Source of the DNA: Platanthera guangdongensis
Lineage: Eukaryota > Streptophyta > Magnoliopsida > Asparagales > Orchidaceae
Length of the DNA: 64,000 nt
Assembly: GCA_039583875.1 (NCBI GenBank)
Contig: CM077150.1
Coordinates: 184,082,375-184,146,374, forward strand
Direction: 5' to 3'
In this document: in pieces, positions 11,033 to 20,957 of the stretch
How positions within the stretch are numbered: the stretch's first letter is position 1
Layout of the letters: each line of letters opens with the position of its first letter
Translations under genes and position numbers: made by a program
Notes under the pieces: generated by a model
Told to the model about the DNA's origin: nothing
Seen by the model: only the letters and a program-made list of their open reading frames with translations
The model's database searches: none

Positions 11033-12027
11033 TGCAGGTCTCGCCATAATTCGAGAGACGATCCGGAGCTCGACATTTCTCCGCTGTTTTCCGCCATCTC
11101 CGCCATTCCCCATCATCTTCCACCCTAGGGAGGTGCTCCGGGCAAGCTTTCACCGCCAAATCAAAGCCGGAGCTTCCTCTTGGCCTTCTCCTTCATCCGT
11201 GAGCTTCAAGTAGGGTTTGACGCCATAACCATCAAGCAAAGGAAAGCTAGCAAACTTCATCCGCTATCATGAGACGAAGAAGACGGGCCATTGGAAGGTG
11301 GTGATAGCCCTTCTCTACCCCGGACGCAGTTGAGGACCGAGCTTTGACGCGGATTGACAACCCGACGATTCCAACCGTGAATCCTCAGCAAGACTTCGGA
11401 TTTGGTCGATCTCTTGTCTTGTTCTTGCTTTCTTGTTGAATATTGGTGTTTAAATCTATTTATATTGATGAAGTGCACTTTGGTTGTATATGTTATGTGT
11501 TTCATGTCTATGTGATTCCTATTTCATTTTATCTCTTAAGTTGCTAGAGTTGCGTCATATTCCATCCACATCCATCCACCCTTGCCGCACTAGAAATTGC
11601 TAGTGGCGTGCGTAGCGAAGAGGTGCTTTCGACACTCATTCCGCCGTTCTAACCACCTCATCTGCAATTCTACACTCCCATCCGCCTAGTGATTCGGTGC
11701 ATAGGGGCCTGTTGGGTATTGTATCCACAATTACCTGGATTTGAGGAAGCCACCTGTCAAGCTAAGATGAATTCACAATGTATTTGATGAAACCTCTTAA
11801 GTTGTGCTTGCAGTTCTTCCACGCTAAGTGCACACCAATGTCAGGGTGCAGTAGGTCAATATACACGGGTCTGCACGACGTAATCCCTCGTTGAGCAGAT
11901 CAGTGTGTTGGCCTACGTGTACTCTCTCTATTGGAGTGCACTTACTTTCAAGTACAGGGCCGTGTTTATGCAAGAGAAGACAAGGAGCAAGGATGGGTCA
12001 AGGAGCAGCTCTTGGGTGGAAAGACGA

Positions 12028-12370
12028 AAATTCGTCTAAGTATAATTCGACGAGAATCACCAAGTGATTCTCGCCGATTCGGCGAGAATCACTAGTGATT
12101 CTCGCCGAATCGTCGAGAATCATTAGTGATTCTCGCCGACTCTTTCCGGCTACCTCAAAACGGTGCCAAGTAAGATTCGGCGAGAATCACTAATGATTCT
12201 CGCCGAACCCATCACTGAGCAGATCATGAATACCAAGTAATATTCGTTGAGAATCACTAAGTGATTCGGCGAGAATCACTAGTGATTCTCGACGAATCGT
12301 CGAGAATCACTAACTGATTCTCGCCGATTCGTCGAGAATCACCTACGATTCTCGCCGATTTTTACTTGGC
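12028..12370. repeat. TCTCGCCGA/TCGTCGAGA palindrome array in U3 of element A
   Basis: About ten units of the type gagaatcactagtgattctc flanked by tcgccgaatcg or cgacgaatcg. Two nested dyads are present: CACTAGTG at one centre and cgaATCGtcg at the other, so the array reads almost the same on both strands. The 3' LTR copy is at 19220-19274 and 31370-31612, split by element B exactly at a CACTAGTG centre. Confidence 0.9.
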
Positions 12371-12479
12371 GTTTTCTCTGGAAGCTGCTGGACCGGATTC
12401 TGCCGCTGGACTATTTTGAACCGGTTTTCGGGTTTCTACGTGTGGGACCCACAACGGTCATATTGTAAGTGTCTACAGT

Positions 12480-12490
12480 GTATAAATACA
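12480..12490 (+). promoter_or_regulatory. TATA box of element A
   Basis: gtataaataca, about 110 bp downstream of the palindrome array. The 3' LTR has atataaatata at the same place (about 31728-31738). Confidence 0.6.
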
Positions 12491-13354
12491 TGGGTATTTT
12501 TGAACAGTAAGCTGAGCGAAGAAAAACCGAAACACGCGAGACGCGACGTGACCTAGATCGCCGTTTCCGCTCCGCCGCCGCCACCGCCGCTCGCGCCAAG
12601 TTGTTTGCCAGTAGATCGTGGTTTCGCCTAGATCCTCCTGCGACAGAAGCCTAGCTAAGCTCAGCGTCTCACGAGTCTAACCGGAGATCTCTTGTCTCTC
12701 GATTTGTAGATCGGGAAATCCTTCCCCATCCGAATCGATCGAGACGATTGATCCTAGTGTGAACGTTGGTAGACCTAGCTAGCTTCGCGACGAAGTTTGG
12801 ATCTCTAAAGTACAGCAGCCGCATATCGTCATCGCCGCCGATCCCGTGAACCTTGCCGCCGCCCATCTTGCCGCCGCCGGTTCCGGGGAGATCCTCTCCA
12901 AGAGAGATCTAGGGTTGTGGACTCTTTGTGGACTTCAAGAACACGTCGTCAACAAAGAGGGACACCTTAGTCTCCAAACGAAGTTTGTATCTCGTGTACA
13001 TTCTAGTCTTACTTTTGTTGTAAAGGAACGTTTGTTCCGTGTTGTAAGGGTTGGGTGCAACCCGGTTTGTGGGAGTATTGACTCCTACGTGTGGAAGGGT
13101 TCCTTCTGATAGTGCAAGGATTGGATTTCAATCCTGTTGGAGAAGTGACCGAGTCGTCCCTTGTTGGGAGATAGGTCGAAGGGGGAAAGTGGATGTACCA
13201 AAGTCGGGGAACCACTATAAATTGCCTGTGTATTCTGTGTGCTGTGCTGTTTATTTTTATTGTGCAGGTACAATCTTAAATTCCACAAAAACGCTGCTCG
13301 TCACCTATTCCACCCCCATAGGTGAAGATAGTGGACACTAGGTGAACTTTCAAG

Positions 13355-13370
13355 TGGTATCAGAGGGAGG
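13355..13370 (+). promoter_or_regulatory. Primer binding site of element A (initiator Met tRNA)
   Basis: tggtatcagagggagg two bases after the LTR end. TGGTATCAGAG is the standard plant copia site complementary to initiator tRNA-Met. Confidence 0.85.
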
Positions 13371-13426
13371 TTGCTCATCAAAAAGGTTTACACCTTGAGT
13401 AGTATCCTGCCACTAGTGTCAGAAGC

Positions 13427-15004
13427 ATGGAGCTGGATTATGAGATATTGCCACTAAGACTCCCCGCATTTACAAAGGAGTATTATCCCTTCTGGAGTAT
13501 GAGGGTGTCATATCACTTGGAGGCCATCGATCCTCGAGCATCTTTCATCCTGGAAGAGGGTCCTTTTATTCCTATGAAGACCACCTGCTCTGGAAAGAAT
13601 ATCGAAGTGCCCAAGAGCATTGCAGAGATGTCAGAGACGGAACTGTCACTATTTAACTTGGACAAGAGGATTCGTCAAATTATCTTGGATATCTGGTCTG
13701 GAGCTTCTCGCTCTAGATTGGAAAAATGTAGGACGGCTAAATCTATGTGGGTGATGATCTCAGAGTTGATGGGGGGGTCAGAGAAAGCTGGGATCTGCTG
13801 TCAACCAGAGGATGAAGCCTATGTGGGGGTCCTCACCTCTAAAGATGAAGGCATGGATCTCTCGGACAACATCAGAGCTCCAGTGTCCGTGTCAGAGATT
13901 GAAGAGGCCAGTGAGGAAAGCAGCTCTGATGAGGATGAGACAATGGTCACTGGCTCTAATGACAATAACACAGAAGAGCAGGTAACTTCTTCATCCTGCC
14001 CCGTATCTCTTGAAGTTTCTGAAGACAGAAACTGCTTTCCTTCAGAAGATTCTGATTCCCTGAAGAGAGCCCTTCAGAAAAGCAACCTACTTGCTGATGA
14101 GCAAGATCAAGAGATTGCTCGACTGAAGATCTTGTTGGTTCTCCAATTGGCGTCCAACAAGGTCAAGGACTCTAAGATCTCAGCTCTAGAGAGTAGTCTA
14201 GAGAATGAGAAAAGAATAGTATCAAACTTTTCCAAGGTTGATGCTATAAAGAGAAAGCAAGAAAACGGGTGGATCTCCCGGATTATCAATTCGTGGAGAA
14301 ATGGGGAAACGGTATTCCGACCCCCCACTCCAAGCAGGAAGGCAACTCATCATGCCTTCAGGTATGACCACAGGAATAGTCGTGGTCACTGCAAGGGTGA
14401 TCTGTCCCCATGTGGAGAAACCCGTAGTGCAAGGGCCGTCGTGGCCACCCATGAGAGAATACCTAAGGCTCATTCTGAGCCCTTTGTATTCACTGCCACT
14501 GCCTCAACTCGGTGCGAATCTGCATGTCCCAGCTCACAGAAGACTTCTCACCACCCGAGGACATAGGATAGGGAGGTTAGAAGTCATGGTGTAAGTTTTC
14601 ATGAGGCCTCGGGAAGGGGGATGCCTGAAAGGAAGGCACCACCTCCCCGGCCTCATGCCGCTTGCAACATGCATTCCGTCCACCCCTCTACGTGTCATGA
14701 TGGAAGAGGAAATTTTGTGAGGAGATCATGCCCTATCCCGTTTAGACCTAGGACCGTGACTACCTCAGTCATTAGATCAGGTCAGAAACGGCGATACAAC
14801 ATTCACCCGTGTTGGTGCTGTGGCAAAGTGGGACACTTTGCCATCGACTGTTGGCACAACCCCTCTGTGCCAAAGGCCAGGGATTATCCACGTTCACGGG
14901 ACAGAGGCAGTCTTCCTGACAGGTTCTCTGAAGGAAGGCAGTCGAGTGCTTATACTAACAGGAACCTAGGACCCAATATGATTTGGGTTCCTAAGGTAAA
15001 GTAA
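13427..15004 (+). pseudogene. Element A gag with internal deletion and one stop
   Basis: ATG at 13427 about 57 bases past the primer site. The N-terminus (PFWSMRVSYHLEAIDPRASF, then MWVMISELMGGSEK) aligns with the gag core of I. Right after GGSEK the sequence jumps to an acidic, coiled-coil-like region, so about 150 residues of the core and the first zinc knuckle are missing compared with I. A TAG at 14564-14566 interrupts the frame; the same frame continues to 15004. It includes an intact knuckle CWCCGKVGHFAIDC (Cys1, Cys4, His9, Cys14) and ends with NMIWVPKVK, the usual gag end of this group. Confidence 0.82.
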
Positions 15005-16206
15005 TTCCTTCTTGTAGGGTAGTCTAGGTTCCCTTAAATATGATGGGAACTAGACAGTAGGTGGCTCAAGACTAAATTGGAACAAGCGTCTGGAATAACA
15101 GATGTGATATCTACTTGAGCATACTCACATTGAGTTCCTAAAATGTTTTACCTGAGGAACTAAATGATAACTCACATAATCCCAGGTATGTCTGTTCAGC
15201 TCATATACTTGAGTCATGTTGTATTGACATATACATACATATATATTTATATATACATATATACACATATATGAGTGCACACCTAAGGATAGGTTAACAC
15301 GATACATATAAACCTTTTATACATCAATAAAGATTTAACGAAGGTATGTCATTGTAAATCTTGACAACTCACAATTGACGTCAAGAAGTGTTTGGAAAAG
15401 CCCCGTTCAAACCCAAATAGATTGGCTTTAAGATATATATATATTTATAATTTCTAAATTGACTTGACATCCGAAGAATTCGAAAATGCTGCATGCCTCT
15501 TAACCTGAAGATTCCTATTAAAGAAACCCTTCGATTTCAACTTAGACAAATTCCCACCGATTTTTAGCAAAGGGATTCCGTTATAACTTGTTAAACCCTT
15601 GTTAAAACACGTCGTTAATGCAAAGAAATCCCGCCGACTTTTCATTTCCACGGGAAACTTACCACAGAATACTCGCCGAAACGCTGAAGAAGAATCCCAT
15701 TCCCGCCGACTCTTCACATTCTGCAGGAATCCCACAAGATTTCTTCGGCCGACTCTTCCCATTCCCGCCGACTCGCCGAAGCCCGCAGGAAAACTCGCCA
15801 ACTCTCTCCGCAGGGGAAACTCACCGGAAGGGAAGCTCGCCGAATCGACTCCTCCGCCGGAAACTCGCCGACTCCCGCAAGACTCTCACCGAACCGGTCT
15901 CCATCGAAGGTCTCCCGCCGAATCCCGCTGAAATCTCCCCTAATCATCTTCCCCTTTCATCGCTTCTCACCGCAAGTTTCCCGCAGGACGCTCACCTTGC
16001 TCTTGGACGCTCTTCCGGTTTCGATTCTTGATTCTAGGAATTTCTCCGCGTGCACTCATCGGGTGTCCCTCGTCTTCATTGCACTAACTCAACGTCTACA
16101 CCTTTAGGTAACCCCCCCTCACCCTTACTTGGACTTGATCACTAGTGTCGCTTCCTTTTTGATTTTTGATTAAGCGTAGAGTAGGGCTTCTCTCCCTAGA
16201 TCTGTA
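15005..16206 (+). other. Noncoding gag-aORF interval of element A, with motif half-sites
   Basis: This is where pol should be. No integrase or RT similarity is seen in any frame. It starts with an AT-rich part containing ATATAT runs (15230-15275, 15432-15450). From about 15625 to 15920 it is dense in cgccgaa, cgccgactc and cgccgaatcg, the half-site of the element A LTR palindromes, and this block lies upstream of the accessory ORF. I see no clear TATA box between that block and the ATG at 16207. Confidence 0.6.
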
Positions 16207-18561
16207 ATGGCTCCAAGGACAACCGCTGGGTTGGTCACTGGTTGCGAGCTAGTTCGAACTGGGTTCTCTCATGCCTCTGACGAATTCAGAAACATCATTC
16301 TGATGCTGGAAGAGGCTGGGCTCTCATTCGTCCTGGAACACCCGTGCAAAATCTTGGACAAAGAGGTGCTGGAGTTCTTTGCTACCGCAAAACTCCGGAA
16401 TGGCGACTCTCTAATCAAAAGCAAGGTGGCTGGGTCAAAGGTCAGGATGTCTGCCAGCAAGCTGGCCCGCTTCCTGCATCTCTCTAGCTCGGAGCACGAG
16501 GACTATCTGGAGGACGAAGACAAAAGCAGGACTCTCTTATTCTGTGGTCTCCCACGAGGAACTTGGTCAATAAAGCGCAAGGATATGAATGAAGAAGGGA
16601 AGCTTCTGTCAGACATAATCGGAAAAGTACTCATCTGCAAGCCAGGCTCTTATGATCATATCTCTGCTGACATGTTCAAGATCCTGGTGGCTATTGTCTG
16701 CAGAAAAAGGTTCAACTGGGGGGAGTTGCTGTTTGAGAAGATAAAGGATACCCTGCGATCTCCGAGCTTTGGCCGAATCATAAGTCTGTATCTCAATCAG
16801 CTGAATGGAGACAAGTATGACATGAGCAAAGGTGTTCCTATACACTACTTAAAGAAAATGGACTCAAGTGTGTTTGACAGTTGGGAGAGGCGAATTGGGC
16901 AGGCTGCCATGGAAGAACAACAGGACGTATCTCCAGCAGCAATCCCTAGTGAAATTCCTGACGCTTTGACTGCAGGAATTGAGGGGGAGACTCTACCCAC
17001 TCATGCTGATATAGTATCTGACATCTCCCAGATGGCCCGGGATGCTGTGGCAGAAATACAAGAAGAAAGTGAAACTGTGCTGGAGCATGAGGAGGCCCTG
17101 AACCGGAACGATTAAGGAGCCGAAGCTGCTATACAGGAGACTGCTGACAAAGAGTTGGAAGAGGATGTTGATGAAGATGATTTCATGGATGATGAAGGAG
17201 AGGAAGACGGCAATGAGGGACATGAAGCATTGGAGACTCAGGTTCTCATTGAACCTCCATCTGACAAGCATGCACGTGAAATCATTCATGAAAACATTGG
17301 TGCACGAGTGGAGGGGGAGTCCGAGAAATCTACAGATACTGCAAGTATTCCTCCCTTAGAGGCTGTGCTCCTGTCCAGCTCTACAGGTGCATCTGATGAA
17401 GTGCAAGGCCAAGCAGTGCCTCCGGATCTTCCATTACGAGATGCGCTAGCCACTCACACCGTGAGTGTCATTCAAGGTATAGTGGATGAGCTTAAAGGCT
17501 CTTTTGAAAAAGCTCAAAATAAAATTCTGAAAAGGATTAAGAGGTCTGAAAATCTCATGCTCAAGAACATGGTGGAGATCAACCATAAACTTGACATGAT
17601 GGACAAGAAATTTGAAGAAAAGTATATAGCGGCCGGCCAAGCGGTCACTCTTCTAATGGCCGGATTGAAAAAGAACACTGATACTCTTGCCGTAGTGAAT
17701 CAGAATGCTCATGTTGTAGCAAACAACATTCAAAAGTTAAACGGTAATATGGTCACTCTCAACTCCAATCAGCAGGCCTTGGTCACTGAATTCTCCAGAA
17801 CTACCAAGCATATTGATGACTCACTACACTCCTATGCAAACTCCATAGCAGTCGAAGCCAAAAAGGGGGAGAAGGAATACATAGCTAAGATGGCTGAGCT
17901 CCGAGAAGTCATGATCAACAACTTCGAACAGTCAAACAAATACGTCTATGACAGCTGCTGGTGGATGCTTCAACAGGCGTTAGGCATCGTGTTGCCTGAA
18001 AATCCTGCGGATATTCATGCTCCTGAGACTTCTACGGCCGCTGAGGGAGTAAGTGCTGCTGAGGGAGTAAGTGCTGCTGAGGGAGTAAGTGCTGCTGAGG
18101 GAGTAAGTGCTGCAGATGTTCCTATGAGTGAAGCTGATGATAGGGATGTTTCCAAAGCTAAAATGAGGAGCATGTTTGACCAAGAGGCCCTAGCAAAAGT
18201 CAGGGGCAAGAGAAAAGCTCAAGAAGGGACATCCAAGGAGACACTAGCTGAGAAGAGAATCAGACTGTGTGAGGAGGAAGTACGAAATGAAAAGTGGAGT
18301 CCAGTTTCAAAGCATATCATCTTGGACACCTTCTGGCTACAGGAAAAAGGAGAACACAATCGAAACGAAGTATACAGCCAGTATGAGTGGGAAATGCACA
18401 AGACGTATGAAGCGAAACGAAACATCTTCTTCAGAAACAACACGGCAGCAGATAAAGTTCCTCCTCCCAGATATTATCCGAAGCCTAAAGAGTATATGGA
18501 GAGGCAAAGGAAGAAGTATTTGGCGCAAAAACTCAAGGATGACTTAGCTAAGGAAAAATAG
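16207..18561 (+). pseudogene. Element A accessory ORF (aORF), one in-frame stop
   Basis: A 784-codon frame with a TAA at 17113-17115. Residues 1-230 form a domain shared with the H and B aORFs: KEVLEFFATAKL, GSKVRMSASKLARFL, LLSDIIGKVLICKPGSYDHI, NWGELLFEKIKD and FGRIISLYLNQL. It resembles the plant domain often labelled putative plant transposon protein. An acidic stretch follows (about 300-350), then probable coiled coils (about 430-580), four 18-bp repeats encoding AAEGVS (18045-18115), and a basic C-terminus with YYPKPKEYMERQRKKY, shared with H. No signal peptide or membrane segment is seen, so an envelope role is not supported. Function unknown. Confidence 0.75.
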
Positions 18562-18634
18562 TCAACAATTTATAGCTTGTCATTCTCTCTTAAGAACATT
18601 TAATGCTTATTGTTATTATATGAACAATTTTGAG

Positions 18635-18735
<101 letters not shown>

Positions 18736-18875
18736 ATATATATTTGAATTTGTGAATGACTCAAGTCTTGATCTGTTTGCTTATATTCTCTTGTGCTGCA
18801 TGTTTAAATTCTGAATGCTGTTTTTATTATTTGATTGGTGTTATTCATCTTAGCTAGTAGGGTTTTGGCTTCGTC

Positions 18876-18889
18876 AAATAGGGGGAGAT
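18876..18889 (+). promoter_or_regulatory. Polypurine tract of element A
   Basis: aaatagggggagat directly before the TGTTGGG start of the 3' LTR. The same word precedes the 3' LTRs of E, and (on the minus strand) B and H. Confidence 0.85.
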
Positions 18890-19274
18890 TGTTGGGTATT
18901 GTATCCACAATTACCTAGATTTGAGGAAGCCACCTGTCAAGCTAAGATGAATTCACAATGTATTTGATGAAACCTCTTAAGTTGTGCTTGCAGTTCTTCC
19001 ACGCTAAGTGCACACCAATGTCAGGGTGCAGTAGGTCAATATACACGGGTCTGCACGTCGTAATCCCTCGTTGAGCAGATCAGTGTGTTGGCCTACGTGT
19101 ACTCTCTCTATTGGAGTGCACGTACTTTCAAGTACAGGGCCGTGTTTATGCAAGAGAAGACAAGGAGCAAGGATGGGTCAAGGAGCAGCTCTTGGGTGGA
19201 AAGACGAAAATTCGTCTAAGTATAATTCGACGAGAATCACCAAGTGATTCTCGCCGAATCGTCGAGAATCACTA
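18890..19274 (+). repeat. 3' LTR of element A, left part
   Basis: Matches 11710 onwards. Interrupted at 19274 by element B with TSD CACTA (19270-19274 and 31370-31374). The LTR resumes at 31370. Confidence 0.93.
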
Positions 19275-20789
19275 TGAAAGAGCAACTAGATCTGATATAC
19301 TCTAGAGGGGGGTGAATAGAGTATATGGTGCTTTAAAACTTTTACAAGCTTTTACAACAATTGTTGTAGTAAGTGTAAGCAGGGAAGCAATAAAGACTCT
19401 AACCACAATACTAAGGTAAACAAAAACTAATCACAGACAAATCAAGGCCAGAAACAAAAAGTAAACAAGCAGAACCAGAAGACACAAGGAAATATAGTGG
19501 TTCCCCAAACTTGGGTACATCCACTCTTCTACCACCCTAGGTAGGAATCCACTGCAGGATGAGTTGATCAGGTGTCCTGGGCACCAATGAGCTTTTGATA
19601 AGGTGCTCAAAAACCAAAGCAGATTTTTTGATCAGGTGTCTTGCCACCAATGAGCTTTTGACAAGGTGCTCAAAAACCAGGTTCAAACTTTTGAAGGGAG
19701 TTTGAAAACCCTTTACAGAGTGTGGGTGAGAGAGTGATGGAAGTCTTCTCTTTCTCAAGCAACTGAGAAGACTATGTGGATTGATGTCAAAGCTCCCCCT
19801 GAATCCTTAAAATCTTCAGAAAGAAAAGCTTTGCTTGAGGGTGATAGGCCTTCAAATATTGAACTCCAGCAATGGATGATTTCAGCAAAGGCTGAAATGT
19901 TGAGTATCTGGAGTCTTGAAATGATGTTGGCCTTGAACACTTTGAAAGATGAAGAGATCTGAAGATTTGAAAACTAGATCTCCTTGGATGAGTGTTCTTC
20001 AGAATTCTTTTTGACAGAAGATTTTTGAGTATTTTTCTGTAATCTGTATTGTGTGTGCTCTGTCTTGTTCTACTTTTTGATTCAAAAACCATTCTGTCTT
20101 TTATTCTCTGTTCCAGAATAGAATACCATTCTCTGTCAAGGATAGCCGTTGGTCTGCATTGATTGCATCCTTAATTGCATAATCTCTTCTGGAGGAAAGT
20201 CTACAGAATTATTTCTTGGAAAATCCCTTGAAACTTGGTCCAGAATTGAATGTAAACGGCTAGCAAATCTCTGAATTAATTGCAGAATAACTCTTAACTG
20301 ATTTGAATTTGAATTCTGGAAGTTATCTGAAATCGTCGAACTGAGCTCTGCTATAGTCGAGCTGAGCTTAGCGATCAGGAAATCTTAAGCAGCAAAAATA
20401 TCGTCGATCTGAGCTCAAAGGTCGTCGAACTGAGCTCAGAGATAAAGATCCAAAGCAGAGTCAAAATCGTCGAACTGAGCTCACCTATCGTCGAATGGAG
20501 TTCGACGATATTATGAAGTTGAGCTCAGCGATCGTCGAATGGAGTTCGACGATCTGTCGAAGTTGAGCTAGACGATCGTCGATCGAAGTTCGACGAATCG
20601 TCGTGCTGAGCTCGACTATCAGACTTAGTCTCCAGACAGAAAAACTTGGTCTTCAGGGCAGCTTCCAAACCTAGACTTCTAACCCTTAGACTCAATTCTA
20701 ATTGACCTTTTAAGCTATACAGGAGGTCAAATAAAGGTTCCTAGAGACATAGTGATCCTGACCCAAATTAGTAATAGGGTGTTCCAACA
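19275..20789 (-). repeat. 3' LTR of element B (1,515 bp)
   Basis: Plus-strand ends TGAAAGAG and TTCCAACA. U5 features near the left end: stem ATATACTCTA/TAGAGTATAT at 19295-19326 and hairpin at 19497-19524. A duplicated segment (gatcaggtgtc...ggtgctcaaaaacca, two copies of about 65 bp) lies at 19565-19680. The motif array is at 20330-20635. The weak TATA-like word is gaataaaag on the minus strand near 20098-20108. Confidence 0.95.
20330..20635. repeat. TCGTCGAA/TTCGACGA palindrome array in U3 of element B
   Basis: About 12 sites such as atcgtcgaactgagctc and the dyad atcgtcgaa-tggag-ttcgacgat. The 5' LTR array is at 30910-31205. Several of the few differences between the two LTRs fall in this array, for example ctatagtcgag against ctatcgtcgag. 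Confidence 0.9.
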
Positions 20790-20803
20790 ATCTCCCCCTA
20801 TTT
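20790..20803 (-). promoter_or_regulatory. Polypurine tract of element B
   Basis: Minus strand reads caaatagggggagat (plus strand atctccccctatttg), next to the end of the 3' LTR. Confidence 0.85.
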
Positions 20804-20957
20804 GGGTTAGGATTACTATTTACAGGCTTTGGAAAATTTAAATAACATCATACAAGTATTAAGCATAAAAACAACAGCTAGACATTGCAGAAACATCACA
20901 GATATATATATATATCATCCAGATAAACAGAATTCACAGAAACTGCACCTTACAATG

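Larger units (their letters stand above)
10386..11709 (+). repeat. 5' LTR of element C, left part
   Basis: Begins TGATGAGTCCG and matches 36152 onwards. It is cut at 11709 by element A; the rest of the LTR is 32602-32859. The sum is about 1,577 bp against 1,575 bp for the 3' LTR. Many substitutions separate the two copies, more than between the LTRs of A or B, which agrees with the nesting order. Confidence 0.9.
11710..13352 (+). repeat. 5' LTR of element A (1,643 bp)
   Basis: TGTTGGGTATTG at the start, GAACTTTCA at the end, followed by the primer site. U3 contains the palindrome array (12028-12370) and a TATA box at 12480. U5 contains the shared hairpin GTGGATGTACC/GGGGAACCAC at 13189-13215 and a second stem TCACCTAT/ATAGGTGA at 13301-13325 around a C-rich loop, 27 bases from the LTR end. 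The 3' copy differs at few positions. Confidence 0.93.

Noticed and set aside
13355..13370. Primer binding sites as tRNA gene fragments
   Set aside because: They are short complements of tRNA 3' ends next to LTRs; no cloverleaf is present.
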